From contig VWPU01011415.1 of assembly GCA_013398955.1 (NCBI GenBank), forward strand, positions 62,001 through 126,000: a stretch of 64,000 nucleotides of DNA. Direction: 5' to 3'. Made by a program: the position numbers and the translations under genes. This stretch comes from Callaeas wilsoni. Its lineage: Eukaryota; Chordata; Aves; Passeriformes; Callaeidae. Positions 34,301 to 46,300 of this stretch are shown piece by piece. Every line of letters begins with the position of its first letter. Within the stretch, counting starts at the first letter, position 1. The notes beneath the pieces were generated by a model. It did no database searches. It had not been told where the DNA came from and saw only the letters and a list, made by a program, of their open reading frames with translations.

Positions 34301-37300
34301 TATTTACACTTGGTTTACGTTCGCTTAACACAGAGCTGTAAATCCAAACGCAAACGGTCGCAAATGATGGGAGAAGTCAGGCTCAGGCTTTGGATGGAAT
34401 AGGAAGTAGTCCCGTGGTTTTTTTAAGCTGCCATTTTATTTTAGGCCCTGGAAGAAAAACAGGGACTGTTGCCAACACCAAAGAAACTTTCAGCTCTCAT
34501 TCCCAAAAATCAGGGCATGGCCGCGCCCTGGTGACCCCACTGCGTGTGTGGGGTCAGCAAAGCCACACAGAGGGGACAAAAAGAGCTTTCCTGCACCCTG
34601 GGGCTTCCTCAGAGGTGCTTTGCAGACTCCTCTGTGGCCTTTAATTCCCATTCTGTCTGGTTGGATGCTCATAATTCCCATTTTTTAATTGGAAATACAG
34701 AGTCCTGTGCTGCACTGAACTAAATTCCCCTTCCCTCCCTCCTGCCCCCCAATCCCTTCCCACCCAAAGAGCTGCTTCCCTCCCCAGCTCTCTGTTTTAA
34801 GGCCCCACGAGATTCCTTTGCTGTCGTTGGCCCGCGGCTCCAATGAAATCCGTTATAAACACTCATCGTCCTCAAGTATAAACACCGCGGATTCCTGACT
34901 TCCGAGAGCGGCTCCGGGGAGAGCGGGAACGTTGCACCAAATATGGACACGCTTTGCCCAGCTCTGGAGATGTCCCATTTTTCAAGAAGGAAAGGTTTAA
35001 TCCATCTCCAAGGTTTATTTATTTTTCTGAGCTTTTTAAGCAAAGCCTTTGTCCCGAGGGCTGGAATCAAGAAATGATCCATCGAGGCTTTTATTCTCCC
35101 CAGGGCTGGGCAGTTCAGACCAAGGAATCTCCAGGAGATGGGGAAAGGGGGAATTTTTTGTGTCTGGCCCAGACCGAACAGTTTGTGCACTGAGCTTGAA
35201 CCTGACATTTTTAGCAGAACTAATCCTAGTGCTTCGGAGGGTTTTGTTTGACTCGGGGGCTAAGCCTTGATTTGAGCCCTGCCGGGTGATTTAGTGAGCT
35301 CTGCGAGCCTTTGTGACTTTATTCCTGGTGTCTCTGGGCTCCTCTCACCCTGCTCCCTGCCCGTGCCTCCGTGGGGGTCTAGGAAGGGATGACTGGGCTG
35401 CCCTAACTGGGAATCTCTCTTTCCAGTCCCTGGATGAAGCCCTCAAGTACTGCAACTACGTGTTCACCATCGTCTTCGTGTTCGAGGCACTCCTGAAGCT
35501 GGTGGCCTTTGGTTTCCGGAGGTTCTTTAAGGACAGGTGAGAGCACTTTGAACCCCCCTGGATTTGGGATTCAGGGCCGGACTGACCCAGTTTCAGAGCC
35601 GGACGCCAGGGAGATGCGGCAGCGCTGTGGTGACGCAGGAGGAGCCCAGGGCTGGCTCTCTATGGATGCAAACTTTGTGGTGCAGGAACTGAAAATCCTA
35701 GGAACTGCTGGCTGTGCTTTGCAGGAGGAATTCAGGAGATCTCCCAGAATTCCAGAGGCATCTTTTCCCCCAGTATTTGCCTTTCCACCAGGCCTGACCA
35801 GCTCAGCTTAGAGGTCAGAAACACTTCCCAGTCAGCTCCCAGTCACTTCCCAGGTGTCTGTGAGAGCTGCTCTGAGCTGGTTTCGTACCACCTAAAAATC
35901 ACGGGCCCAGATGGGAATGAGGAGATGCATTTGGGATTTGCTGGTGCCTGTTATTAACATAAAATCCCCTCCTCTTGGGTGTCTGTCCATGTATAATTTG
36001 AATTCTGTGCGTCCTTCCTCTCCTTGCAGGTGGAACCAGCTGGACTTGGCCATCGTCCTCCTGTCGATTGTGGGGATCACGCTGGAGGAGATCGAGATGA
36101 ACGCTGCCCTTCCCATCAATCCCACCATAATCCGGATCATGAGGGTGCTCAGGATAGCCAGAGGTGGGTCCTGCTCCGGGGTCTCCAGCCACAGCGGGAA
36201 ATCCTTTGGACATTTGTCCTCCCAGCCCTGTTCCCTCCCAGTTCCACTGGGGAACGTGAAATGTCAGCTCAGAGACAAGCCGGGGGTTCCGTGGGGTTTT
36301 CCAGTGGCATCTGAGGCTGGATTTGGATTCCAGCCTGGGACCACAGACCTTTTGTGCTGGTCCAGAGCAGAGCAGGCAGCGATGGCAATTAGAGCTTGGG
36401 AAGATGCTCTTCACTGATGAGCTGCCTCCCATTTTCCTGCCTGGGCACGTTGGAATTCTTGTAGATTTTTGTCCATTTTCATAGAATTCCAGGATGGTTT
36501 GGGTTGCCAGGGACCTTAACGCCAATCCAGTTCCAACCCCAACACCTTCCACTGTCCCAGGCTGCTCCAAGCCCTGTCCAGCCTGGCCTTGGACACTCCC
36601 AGGGATCCAGGGGCAGCCACAGCTTCTCTGGGAATCTGTGCCAGGGCCTCCCCACCCTGCAGGGAGGAATTCCTTCCCAAGATCCCACAACCCTGCCCTC
36701 TGGCAGTGGGAATCCATTCCCCTTGGGACTGACAGTGGGATGAACTCCCCGCGTGTACAAACAGCTGTAAGAGAGATTTAAACCCCCCCTGCACAATCTG
36801 AACCTCGATTTCCTTCGTGGCCTTTCCCTGTGACATTCCCCAGCCCTGCTGACCAGGATTTGCTCCTCATTTTCAGTGCTGAAACTGCTGAAAATGGCCA
36901 CGGGCATGAGAGCTCTGCTGGACACGGTGGTGCAAGCCCTGCCCCAGGTAAGCCCCCAAAATTCTGCCATGCCCAGGGCGTTCCCCTTGGGAGCACGAGT
37001 GCCTTCGGGGCCTGGGGACAGCTCCGTGTTTGGTGGCCCCTAGAAGCCACCTGGGGAGGGTCTCAGCTGTCTCCAGGCCTTGGGAGCGGAGTTTTGCACG
37101 GCTCATCCTGGAGTGTGCTTGATGGGAGAACCAAAATGATGGGAAAGGAGTTCACAGAGAGCAAAGTCCTGTAGGCAGAGCTCCTGTGAGGCGCAGATTT
37201 CACTGGCAAGTTTGGGAAACACCAGGATGGACAGAGAAGGATGCTGGAGAAAGCGTCCGACTCAGGAGTTTTATTTGGAACAACCACAGTTATTGACAGA

Positions 37301-40300
37301 GGAGCTGCAGCCTCGGAAAGGCAAACGGGGGAGATGTTTCTGAGGGTTAAAATCTCAATTTGGGGTCTCCAATCACCAAACTCTCCTGAGCTGCAAGAGG
37401 AACAACAACAGCACTGCCAGACTTTGTGATATCTGGTAGGATCCTGCAAGCGTTCGCTTCCCGGGACCTCTTTTTTATGGATCTGAGGAAAGAAGGAGAG
37501 AAACTTTTTGCTGGCTTTGAGTCGCCCACCAGAATTCCGAGGTGTTTAGGGTTTTTTGGAATCTTGCCCTTTCTGAGGTGTGCTCCGCTCGGCTGTGGGT
37601 GTGCTGGGGCGAGCTCTGATCATTCAGTGCTCGGAGGTAACGCCACGGCCTGCACGTTCCAATCCCCTGGATCCCAGGAGCAGCCGAGGGCAGACCCTGT
37701 GTGGGAATCTCCTCTGGAGGATGAGTGGCCACAAGAGAATCAGCAGAAAACATGGAATTACCCAAAACCACCCCTGGGACTCAGTTCCTAAGCAGAAAGC
37801 AGCCCATGATCCATTCTCAGAGAGCTGGAAAACGGGGAATTTCTCTTCCTTGCAAAGACCCCTTTGCTCTGCTTTTCATCACTGCCATGAGGATGTCCCT
37901 AACCTGAGCATTTGCCCTTTGGCATCCAGATTTCCTTAAGGATTTTGGCTGAGACCAAAGCAGGGATTTACCAACCTGACCCCTGGGCTGGCATTTCAAG
38001 AAATCCTTGGATTTGTGTCTGTTTTTCAGTTTACCAAGCATCGTGACCACAGACCATAATTTCTCTCCCTCCTCGTTTTCTCTCTCTCTCCCCCCCAGAA
38101 CAATAGGGTGGCTCCAGGCCAGGCTTTGGATTCCTTGGGGTGTTCTTGCAGTTTGCATTCCAAGGAAGGTCTCTTCTAAAGGGAAAACCCCAGGGATATT
38201 CCTCGTGCAGATAAAAAAATGCCACTTCAGCCTCCAGCGAAGCTCAGAAAATGAGGAAAATGAATTTTAGGAAGAGCTCTCTGACAACCATCACTCTTCA
38301 TAAAGCTGCAGCTTTCGTTTCCAAGGCAGGGCATGAGTTCCTACCCTAATTAAATTAGCATCCTAAAAGCACAGCTGGAGAATCCTCATTGAATGTGGCT
38401 TCTAAGTGACAAAAAAAAGCTAATTTAATGTTTATTCATTCAGGTTTGGGGGGAAGTTCTTTGTCTGGTGTGTGGAGAATGGCCTTTTATGGGCTGACAA
38501 TGACAAGGAACTGTCATTGCATTTTTGGGCGGTGATTTTCCCCAGCTCTGGATTTGGTTTTTATTCAGCAATTTGAGGAACACTTGGAGAACCAATTATC
38601 CCCAAATCCGGGGGAATGTAGCATTTTGATCCAAGATTGTCACAGGATTAATCTCCTCTTTTGGGATTTCAGAGTGGGCTTGAGCTGCTCTTTTCAAAGT
38701 GCTCCTATTGCGCCCTCCTTGTGTGGTGACCTCGTGTCTGCCAGGTCAGAGACCTTCTCCTTCACCTGATCTGTGGGAAAAAGGAGATGGAGAAGAGGAA
38801 AAAAAATGAGGAGAGGCCACAGAGACAGAAAGAATGGTCAAGGAATGCTCTCAGACTGGCACCTTCTCTCAGTCCCAGAAGAAAACCCCAGCTCCTGGTT
38901 CTTGTTTTAAGGATTCAAAGTGTTGAGGAATCAGCCATCATTCCATTGGTGGAATACATTCGTGTTTACTCTTCCTGCTAAAAAAAAAATCTGTTGTTTT
39001 CAGTCTGAATTACCCAGGTTTGTTTTTTCTCTGGATGTAATTTTGCTTTTTTCTTGTAGCGCTTCTCCTTTTTGGAGCAATGGTAGATAAAATAATCCCT
39101 CGCAGTCTGGGGAACAGGAGAGCAGAGAACCCCTCTAATCTCTCGGTGTGGAGCAGCTTCTCAAGACCTGCTTCAGGAGTTTTCCCCTTCTTTCTGAGCT
39201 CTGTGCTCGTTAAGGCTCGCTAATGAATTACACCGCTCATCCATCACTGATCATCTCCTTGCTTCTGCGTCTGGTGCAGCTGGGTTTGGAAGCAAAGGCT
39301 GCTCTCTTACACTCCTGTTTGATGGTGCTCCTGTAGTCCTTTTCCCATTCCCAGCTTTCCCAAGTCCAGTTTTGCAGCAGATTTGGAATTCGGAATGCTC
39401 CTGGTGGAAGTGAATCCCCCAGCAGTCACTGCTGAGCTGCCACAGCTCTTCCTGGTGAAGAGGACAACTGGAATCCAGCCCAGCTCCCATCCTCCAACAA
39501 CAAGGAGATGTGGAACTTCGCTTCCAGAAGGTCTGGGCTGTTTTCCCTTCTCTCGTCTCGCTCGATCCGTGGATGGCACATTAATTCCCTGCGGGCTGTA
39601 CAAGAGGCTCCTCTCTGTCTTCAAAAGCTTGGAACTGCCCCCACAGGAACTCTGTGCCAAGAAAAAGGGAACAACTCCTCGTTCTGGCACAGCCCTGAAG
39701 GGCAGGACCTGAAATTTGCTCCTGTACTGGAGTTTATCTCCTCTTGGTGCTGTAATTCCTGGGCTCATCTCAACTTCAGCTCCTGAAGAGCTTTTCTGGC
39801 CTTGCCCAACTGCAGCTGGGGGACAAAAACAACATCCCTGGAGAGCCACAGGGGTGTGAACTCAGGGAGCAGGAACGGGAATGTCTGGGGGTGATGGATT
39901 TGGGGAGACAGGGGGGCGTGGGCTGTGCTGCAGAGGTCCCTGAGGGATTGGAGCGGTGATGCACAATTCCATAGGGGCAAAAATCCCGCTGGCTCCCGGG
40001 GCTGGGCTCCACGGGGCTGAGTGGCCACAGAAAGGGGACCTTGTTCAGGTCAGCCTGAGGTGGCTTCACCCTCCAAGGTTCTGGCTCTCCACCAGTCCTG
40101 GAATTCTCACGGATGGCCTCTGTTTTCCAGGCAGATGTGCCCATTTCCTCCTGGGCCTAGTGCATAAATCAGGCTGTGTTTTCCCAGTGCCAGGATTACT
40201 GCCTTGGCTGGAGAGCGATGGAAGGAAGATGAGGAGGACTCACGGCCTTGGAAAGGCTTGGCAGGAGCTTAATTTTATGAGGAATTGCTCTGGACAGGCA

Positions 40301-43300
40301 TCCAGTGCATCAACAACGGGAATGCCAATGGATGTCAGAGCAGGAGGAGGCACGGCAGGAAGTGGCTTCACGCAGGAGTGGGGCAGCAGGAGACACGAAT
40401 TCCATCGGTGCCTCTGCCATGGGGGTGTGGAGAGGGAAATCCCTTCCCTTGAGCCGAGCAGGTTATTCCAGGGCCTTTGCAGTGGTAGATCCAGCTGGGA
40501 TACCCTGGGAGAGGGAGCAGCCCCTCCTGGGGGCTCCCCCTGCCCCTCTGGGTGCGATGCAGGGCTCTGCCTGTGTCCCCACAGCATCCCGGCACTGTGC
40601 TGCCAGCCAGGATTCCAGAAGGGAAGGTCCACGAGAATCACAGGTGCTCACCAGCACCTCCAGCTCTTGCGGCTTCTCTGAGGTCTTCAGGGCACCAAGA
40701 ACATCTCCAAGATGTTCTTCATCCGTGCTTCTCTCCCTGCAGCCCACAGCCCCCCCGGCACTGCATTCCCAGGGAGTGATGGACAGCCCCTGGCTGCCGG
40801 GGAGAGGGGATCTCTGCAGCGTTCTGTGCCCAAGGCAGGGGGAGGTGGGTGGGTAATGGAGCCTGGGCTGAGCTGTTCAGAGCCAGAACCGCTTCTCGGA
40901 GCCTGCTGGAGCTGCCAGAGCTGAGGCTGCTGCCCAGAGCTGGATTTCTGTTCCTGGTGGAGTATCCAGCACAGGCATCCCAGCCTTTGGAGAAAAGCTC
41001 CTGCCCCTTCCCGTTCCTTCCAGCAGTGTGATTCATGCACCATCTTCTCCTTATCTGACCTCAGTAGATCTCAGAGTGCTTTGGACACATTAATTATGTA
41101 TCCCCAAGGGAATTCCAAAGGGGAACATGGACCAGGACAGGAATGACTCACCGAGGTCACAGACACACACAGGGCTGCCTTCCCTGTGCTGCCTCCCTGA
41201 CCTGGCTCCTGCTGCTCAGCCCATCCCTGGGAATGTGCCCCCATCCCTGGGGTCCTTCTCCGTGCTCAGGCCTCGGTGGAGGCCATGGGCTGAAGAGGAC
41301 TTTTCCTTTTCCTTCTCCTTCTCCTTCTCCTTCTCCTTCTCCTTCTCCTTCTCCTTCTCCTTCTCCTTCTCCTTCTCCTTCTCCTTCTCCTTCTCCTTCT
41401 CCTTCCCCTTCCCCTTCCCCTTCGTCTTCCTTCCTTTTCCTTCCCTCTTCCCTCTCTCCTCTCCGTTGAAATCCAGATAACAGCTTTGACTGCTAACCTG
41501 GTAATAACTCCCATCTTAGCTTAAATTCTTTGGAATTTCATCACTGCCATTAGCTCGAAGTTTGAATTTTCAGGCATCAAAACGCTCAGGCTGCTCAGAG
41601 CAAGATCCAGTACCCTCTTCTGTCACCTCAGCCTCGAAAGTTTGTTTATCACTTTCATTTTAATTCCCTGTGATTATTTGCCCGTGTGCCTCCCCAGCAG
41701 TGTGTGCGGTGTGTTCCTGCTTGTGCCTGCTCATTTCTAATGCCTCCCAAACCATCAGCGGTCCAGCGGACAGGAGGAGGAAAAGCTATTCCAGAAGGCA
41801 GCAGAGGCAGATGAAATAACCCAGCCCAGCCATCCACATCCCTGTTTTATCTTTATTATTCCCTGGAGGGTGGTAGTAATGTTAGGGAAATTGCAGAGCC
41901 AGTTTAGGCTTTATAGCAATTACAGCCTGCACGGGGTGGTTGGAATAGTCCCATTTCTTTAATATAAAAAAATCCCCTCTTTCATCAGCAAGAGCTGTGT
42001 TAATTTTAGGATGACAGACATCACCCTGATAAACTTTCTGATGAAATTAAGCACGGTCAAAATAACCAACAGCGCTTTGGCTCTGCCACCTCAGAGAAGA
42101 AAACTCTCCCAGACTGAGAGTTCACTAAAATGCACCTCAGAGATCACGAATCCCTGGGCCTGACTGCCGGGATCGCCTCCTAGTTCCTGGTTTTTTTAGG
42201 GATAAAATCCTGCTTGTGGTGCCGAGAACTCTCTGTCTCAGTCACCAGCTGCCAACACGAGCGAGTGAAGTGGCAGGAGAGATGAATGTGAGCAGCTCCC
42301 CGCAGGTGGGAGCAGGTCAGGTTACTCTGCCCTTTGTGTTCTCCGCCTCGGCCACCAAAAATCTGCTCTTGGAGACGGTTTTGAGGCTTGGATTCTGTGC
42401 TGGGATGGAATCCAGCACGGAGAACTGTGGTGCTGGTGGTGTGAAGAGCTTTTGTGCTGTTTTCATGTCACTTGTGGCCCCTCCGGCAGCACCTGGGGCT
42501 GCCAGTGCTGGTGCACGGGATAAAGCTTTCCCTGCGGGGCACTGAAAGCCAAAATCTGGGAAGCTGTTGTTGAGAAGTGCCTGTAAAGGAAAAGGCTCCG
42601 GGAGCTTCTCCTCTCCCTGGAGCACTGCAAGCCCTCCACGCCAGTGAAATCCTTGGAAATCTGTTCCTCTCGTGGCTTATTGCTGCCTCAGGGTGCCGAG
42701 GAGGGAAAAGCCCCTCAAACCCAAACCAGAGCCCAGGTCCCAAACCAGCCCCGCCCCACAGAGTGCCCTGGGGTGGCCGAATTCCAGACGAGTGGAGGGT
42801 GATGGAGAAGCTGCTGCTTTCCCTAAGGGCGTTTCTGCTCCTCCTAAGAACCCTCTGGGCCCCTTAAGGCAGAATTCTGAGAGGATCCGGGGTGCTGGGA
42901 GCCGAGGGAAAGTTGCTTTGCCTCCCGTCCCCCCCTTTTGCTCGTGTTGAAAATGTGATGGAGTGGTTTCATTCATGACCTCGACTTGCCTGACCCTTGT
43001 TCTGCTTTCTCCTTGTGTAGGTAGGGAACCTTGGCCTACTTTTTATGCTCCTGTTTTTTATCTATGCTGCCCTGGGAGTGGAATTGTTTGGCAAGCTCGG
43101 TGAGTAATGGGCCTGACGCCGCTCCTTTCATCCGGTTGATGTTTATTTGGTATCTGGCTGCTTCCTTTTCTTTTCTCTCTCCCTCTCATTCTTGGGCCTT
43201 CCTTAGCCTCACACTCATGTTCTGAAGATGGAAGTTTTCTCTTGATCTCAGGGTCACAGCTGACACACGGGGATGTAACGCAGAGCCCATCACACACACA

Positions 43301-46300
43301 CACAGACGCGCATTTGGGGTTTGTCCGACGCCACCCTTGGCCCCGGAGGAGCTGTCTGCTGTTTAAATGGCGTTGCCCGGCACGGGTTTGTTCACAAAGA
43401 TGGAAGCTGGCTGCTGGAGACAGAAGATGAGTCGCAGAGCTGGGTGGGGGTCAGATTCCTGCTGGAGAGCTGCCACCATAAACACGTCCCTGCTCGGAGC
43501 TTCCCCGTGGGCTCCCTGCACTGCCGCTGCTCTTCCAGCTGCCCAGGGCTTGCCTGCCCCCTGTTCTCAGCACCCCCTTCCCCTCCCTCCATCCGTCAGG
43601 AGGCATCCCCTGCTGCCTGTCCAGCAGGGTTAATCCAGGAGGATTAATTAATTATCCAGCTTGAGGATACCGGAGCTGCTCAGGAATGTGCCCGTCACTG
43701 AAATCAAACACCCAGCCCTACCTTGCTCAGCCTGGAAAATGCTGTTGGAAGGAGCTGCGTCTGCATCCCGAACATTTCCATCCCAATTAGAGCTCCAGGG
43801 GCACCAGAAGGGCCCTTCCTGAGCAGAGTTTATGGCTGTCATTAATCCCCTTTATGAGCCCAGCCCTCTGCTCAGATTACAAGTGCCTGAGAGCAGAATA
43901 ATTCTTTCGACCAAAACGAAATTATTTTTCAGTCCCCCACAAATTACGGGGAAATAATTAGTCCTGCATCCACCCGGAGCGAAGCAGTGTGGGTTTGTGT
44001 TCCAGCCCTGGAGTTAGGGTGTATTGGCTCAGTCTCAGGGGTGAAAAACGGCTCTTCCCAGAGGAGCCTGCTGCTGTTCCCACACACACCTGGGCAACGC
44101 CAGCCCAGGGAGCCCCTCTGGGGCAGGACGCTGCTTCCCAGCCCAATTTAACGGGAATATTCCCTCCTTTTTCCTGCCACAAGAACCATCAGCACTCTCT
44201 CCCCCAGGACTGGTCATTTGTGGGTTTTTCTTGGCTTTTTTTGCTTTTCCTTCCAATTTACCTCAGAATAATTACCTAAGAGTGAAATGCCCAACCAAGA
44301 GCCATCGCTGCCTGTCCTAATGGATATTTAACGAGCCTGTGTTTTATGGGAAGATGGATATTTCATATGTTCAATTTGCATTCATTAGGATATTAATTCT
44401 CAGGGGGAAAATGTCAAACTGCTCCACTTTATCTCAGTGAAAATATCCCTCGTGGTGGATGTACCCTGTAAAAAATCATCGAGGCAAGAGCACAGTCAAG
44501 AGGAAAACAGACAAAGGAGGCTGTAGAGCAGGGGTAGAGAAAATCACAGAAATCACGAGATCGTGAAATCATGGAATGGTTTGGGTTGAAAAGGACCTTA
44601 AAGCCCATCCAGCCCATCCCTTGCCATGGGCAGGGACACCTTCCATGATCCCAGGTGGCTCCAAGCCCCGTCCAACCTGGCCTTGAATGTTCCCAGGGAT
44701 GAAACTTCCACCACCACCACTTCCCTGCCTCCCGGTGTCCCGTCCCAGGGTTCTCCAGCTGCAAACAGCTTTCCCACTGCCCTCCCTGTTCCTCCTGAGC
44801 AGGATGTCACCACCCCCTGGTGCCAGGTATCCACGGGACGCAGCCCAGGCTGCCACCCCCAGCTTTGGGGGCTGCTGTGGGTGATCCAGGGTGGCTTGGC
44901 TGACGTGCTGCTCCTTCCCTGTCCCGCAGATTGCAGTGAAGAAAACCCCTGTGAAGGCCTGAGCCGCCACGCCACCTTCACCAACTTCGGCATGGCCTTC
45001 CTCACCCTCTTCAGGGTGTCCACGGGGGACAACTGGAATGGGATCATGAAGGTGTGTGCAATCTCCGGGCACTTCCTCCTCTCGGGAGAGCTGTAGGTAC
45101 AGTTTTCAAACGGATTTAGGCAACTCCTGGGTGAAAACAAAAATGTTCCCTCTTAAAACATCAAAACGAGACTCCCCAGTTTAAAAGGCAGGTGTGTTTT
45201 CAAGCAGGGATTTGTCCTAAGGCTCACCCAGCCTGAAACTTTGTTCCTGGGTATAATATGTAAGGAAAATTGTGCCGGTTTTTTGGCTGACAGGGATAAC
45301 CATGTGATCTGTGTCCTGTGCCTTTGGGATGTGTCATAGAATCACAGGATCATGAAATGGTTTGGGTTGGAGGGGACCTTAGGGCTCAGCCCATTCCACC
45401 CCCTGCCATGGGCAGGGACACCTTCCGCTCTCCCAGGTTGCTCCAGGCTCCGTCCAGCCCGACCTGGAACACTCCAGAAATGGAGAATCCACAACTTCTG
45501 GGCCATCCCCCTCTTTGTAGGTGATGAAATTCGCGATCTCCGTATTTCCCGTACCCGTTTCAGTCGTACCCGCGTTGCGTTCTTTTGGTGTTTCTGCACT
45601 TGGAGGCCAAGCAGAGCCTCACGAGTCGCTGCCCTGTCCCTCCCTGCTGCAGGACACGCTCCGGGAATGCACGCGGGAGGACAAGCACTGCCTCAGCTAC
45701 CTGCCCGTCATCTCCCCCGTCTACTTCGTCACCTTCGTCCTCATCGCCCAGTTCGTCCTGGTCAACGTGGTGGTGGCAGTGCTGATGAAGCACCTGGAGG
45801 AGAGCAACAAGGAGGCCAAGGAGGACGCCGAGATGGACGCCGAGATCGAGCTGGAGATGTCCAGAGGAACCAACGCGGCCGGCGGGAGCAGGGCCGGGGC
45901 CGTGGCCCCGGAGAGCCGGGCGCCGCACGGGAACCAGGAGCGCGCCAAGGCCGAGCTGCAGGGGAAGCACCAAACCCTGGTGAGAGCCCTCAGCGAGCTG
46001 GGGCGGGGAGGGGACGGGCCCCACCAGCCTGAGCAGCGGATTGCACAGTCAGATTCCACTCAGGGCCAAAGGGAAGGGAGACGAGGAGCCGTCCTGGCCC
46101 CCCAGAGCAGGGATGTCACCACCACCCCACACCCTGAGTCGGCTCCCAGGGCTCCTGGACGTGGAGGCTGCTGGAAACCTTATCCTGGCCATTATTCCAG
46201 GGGAGGGTTGAAAGTCCATCTCTCCAGTTCGTTCCCAGGTTGTGGATTTAAAGTTCAGAGCCACAAAAGCCACAGGTCCCTAACCCCGCTGTCCCAGCCC

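Noticed and set aside
41127..41514. Open frames encoding long Phe-Ser, Pro-Ser or Arg runs
   Set aside because: Direct translation of the (CCTTCT)n microsatellite, with no conserved flanks.
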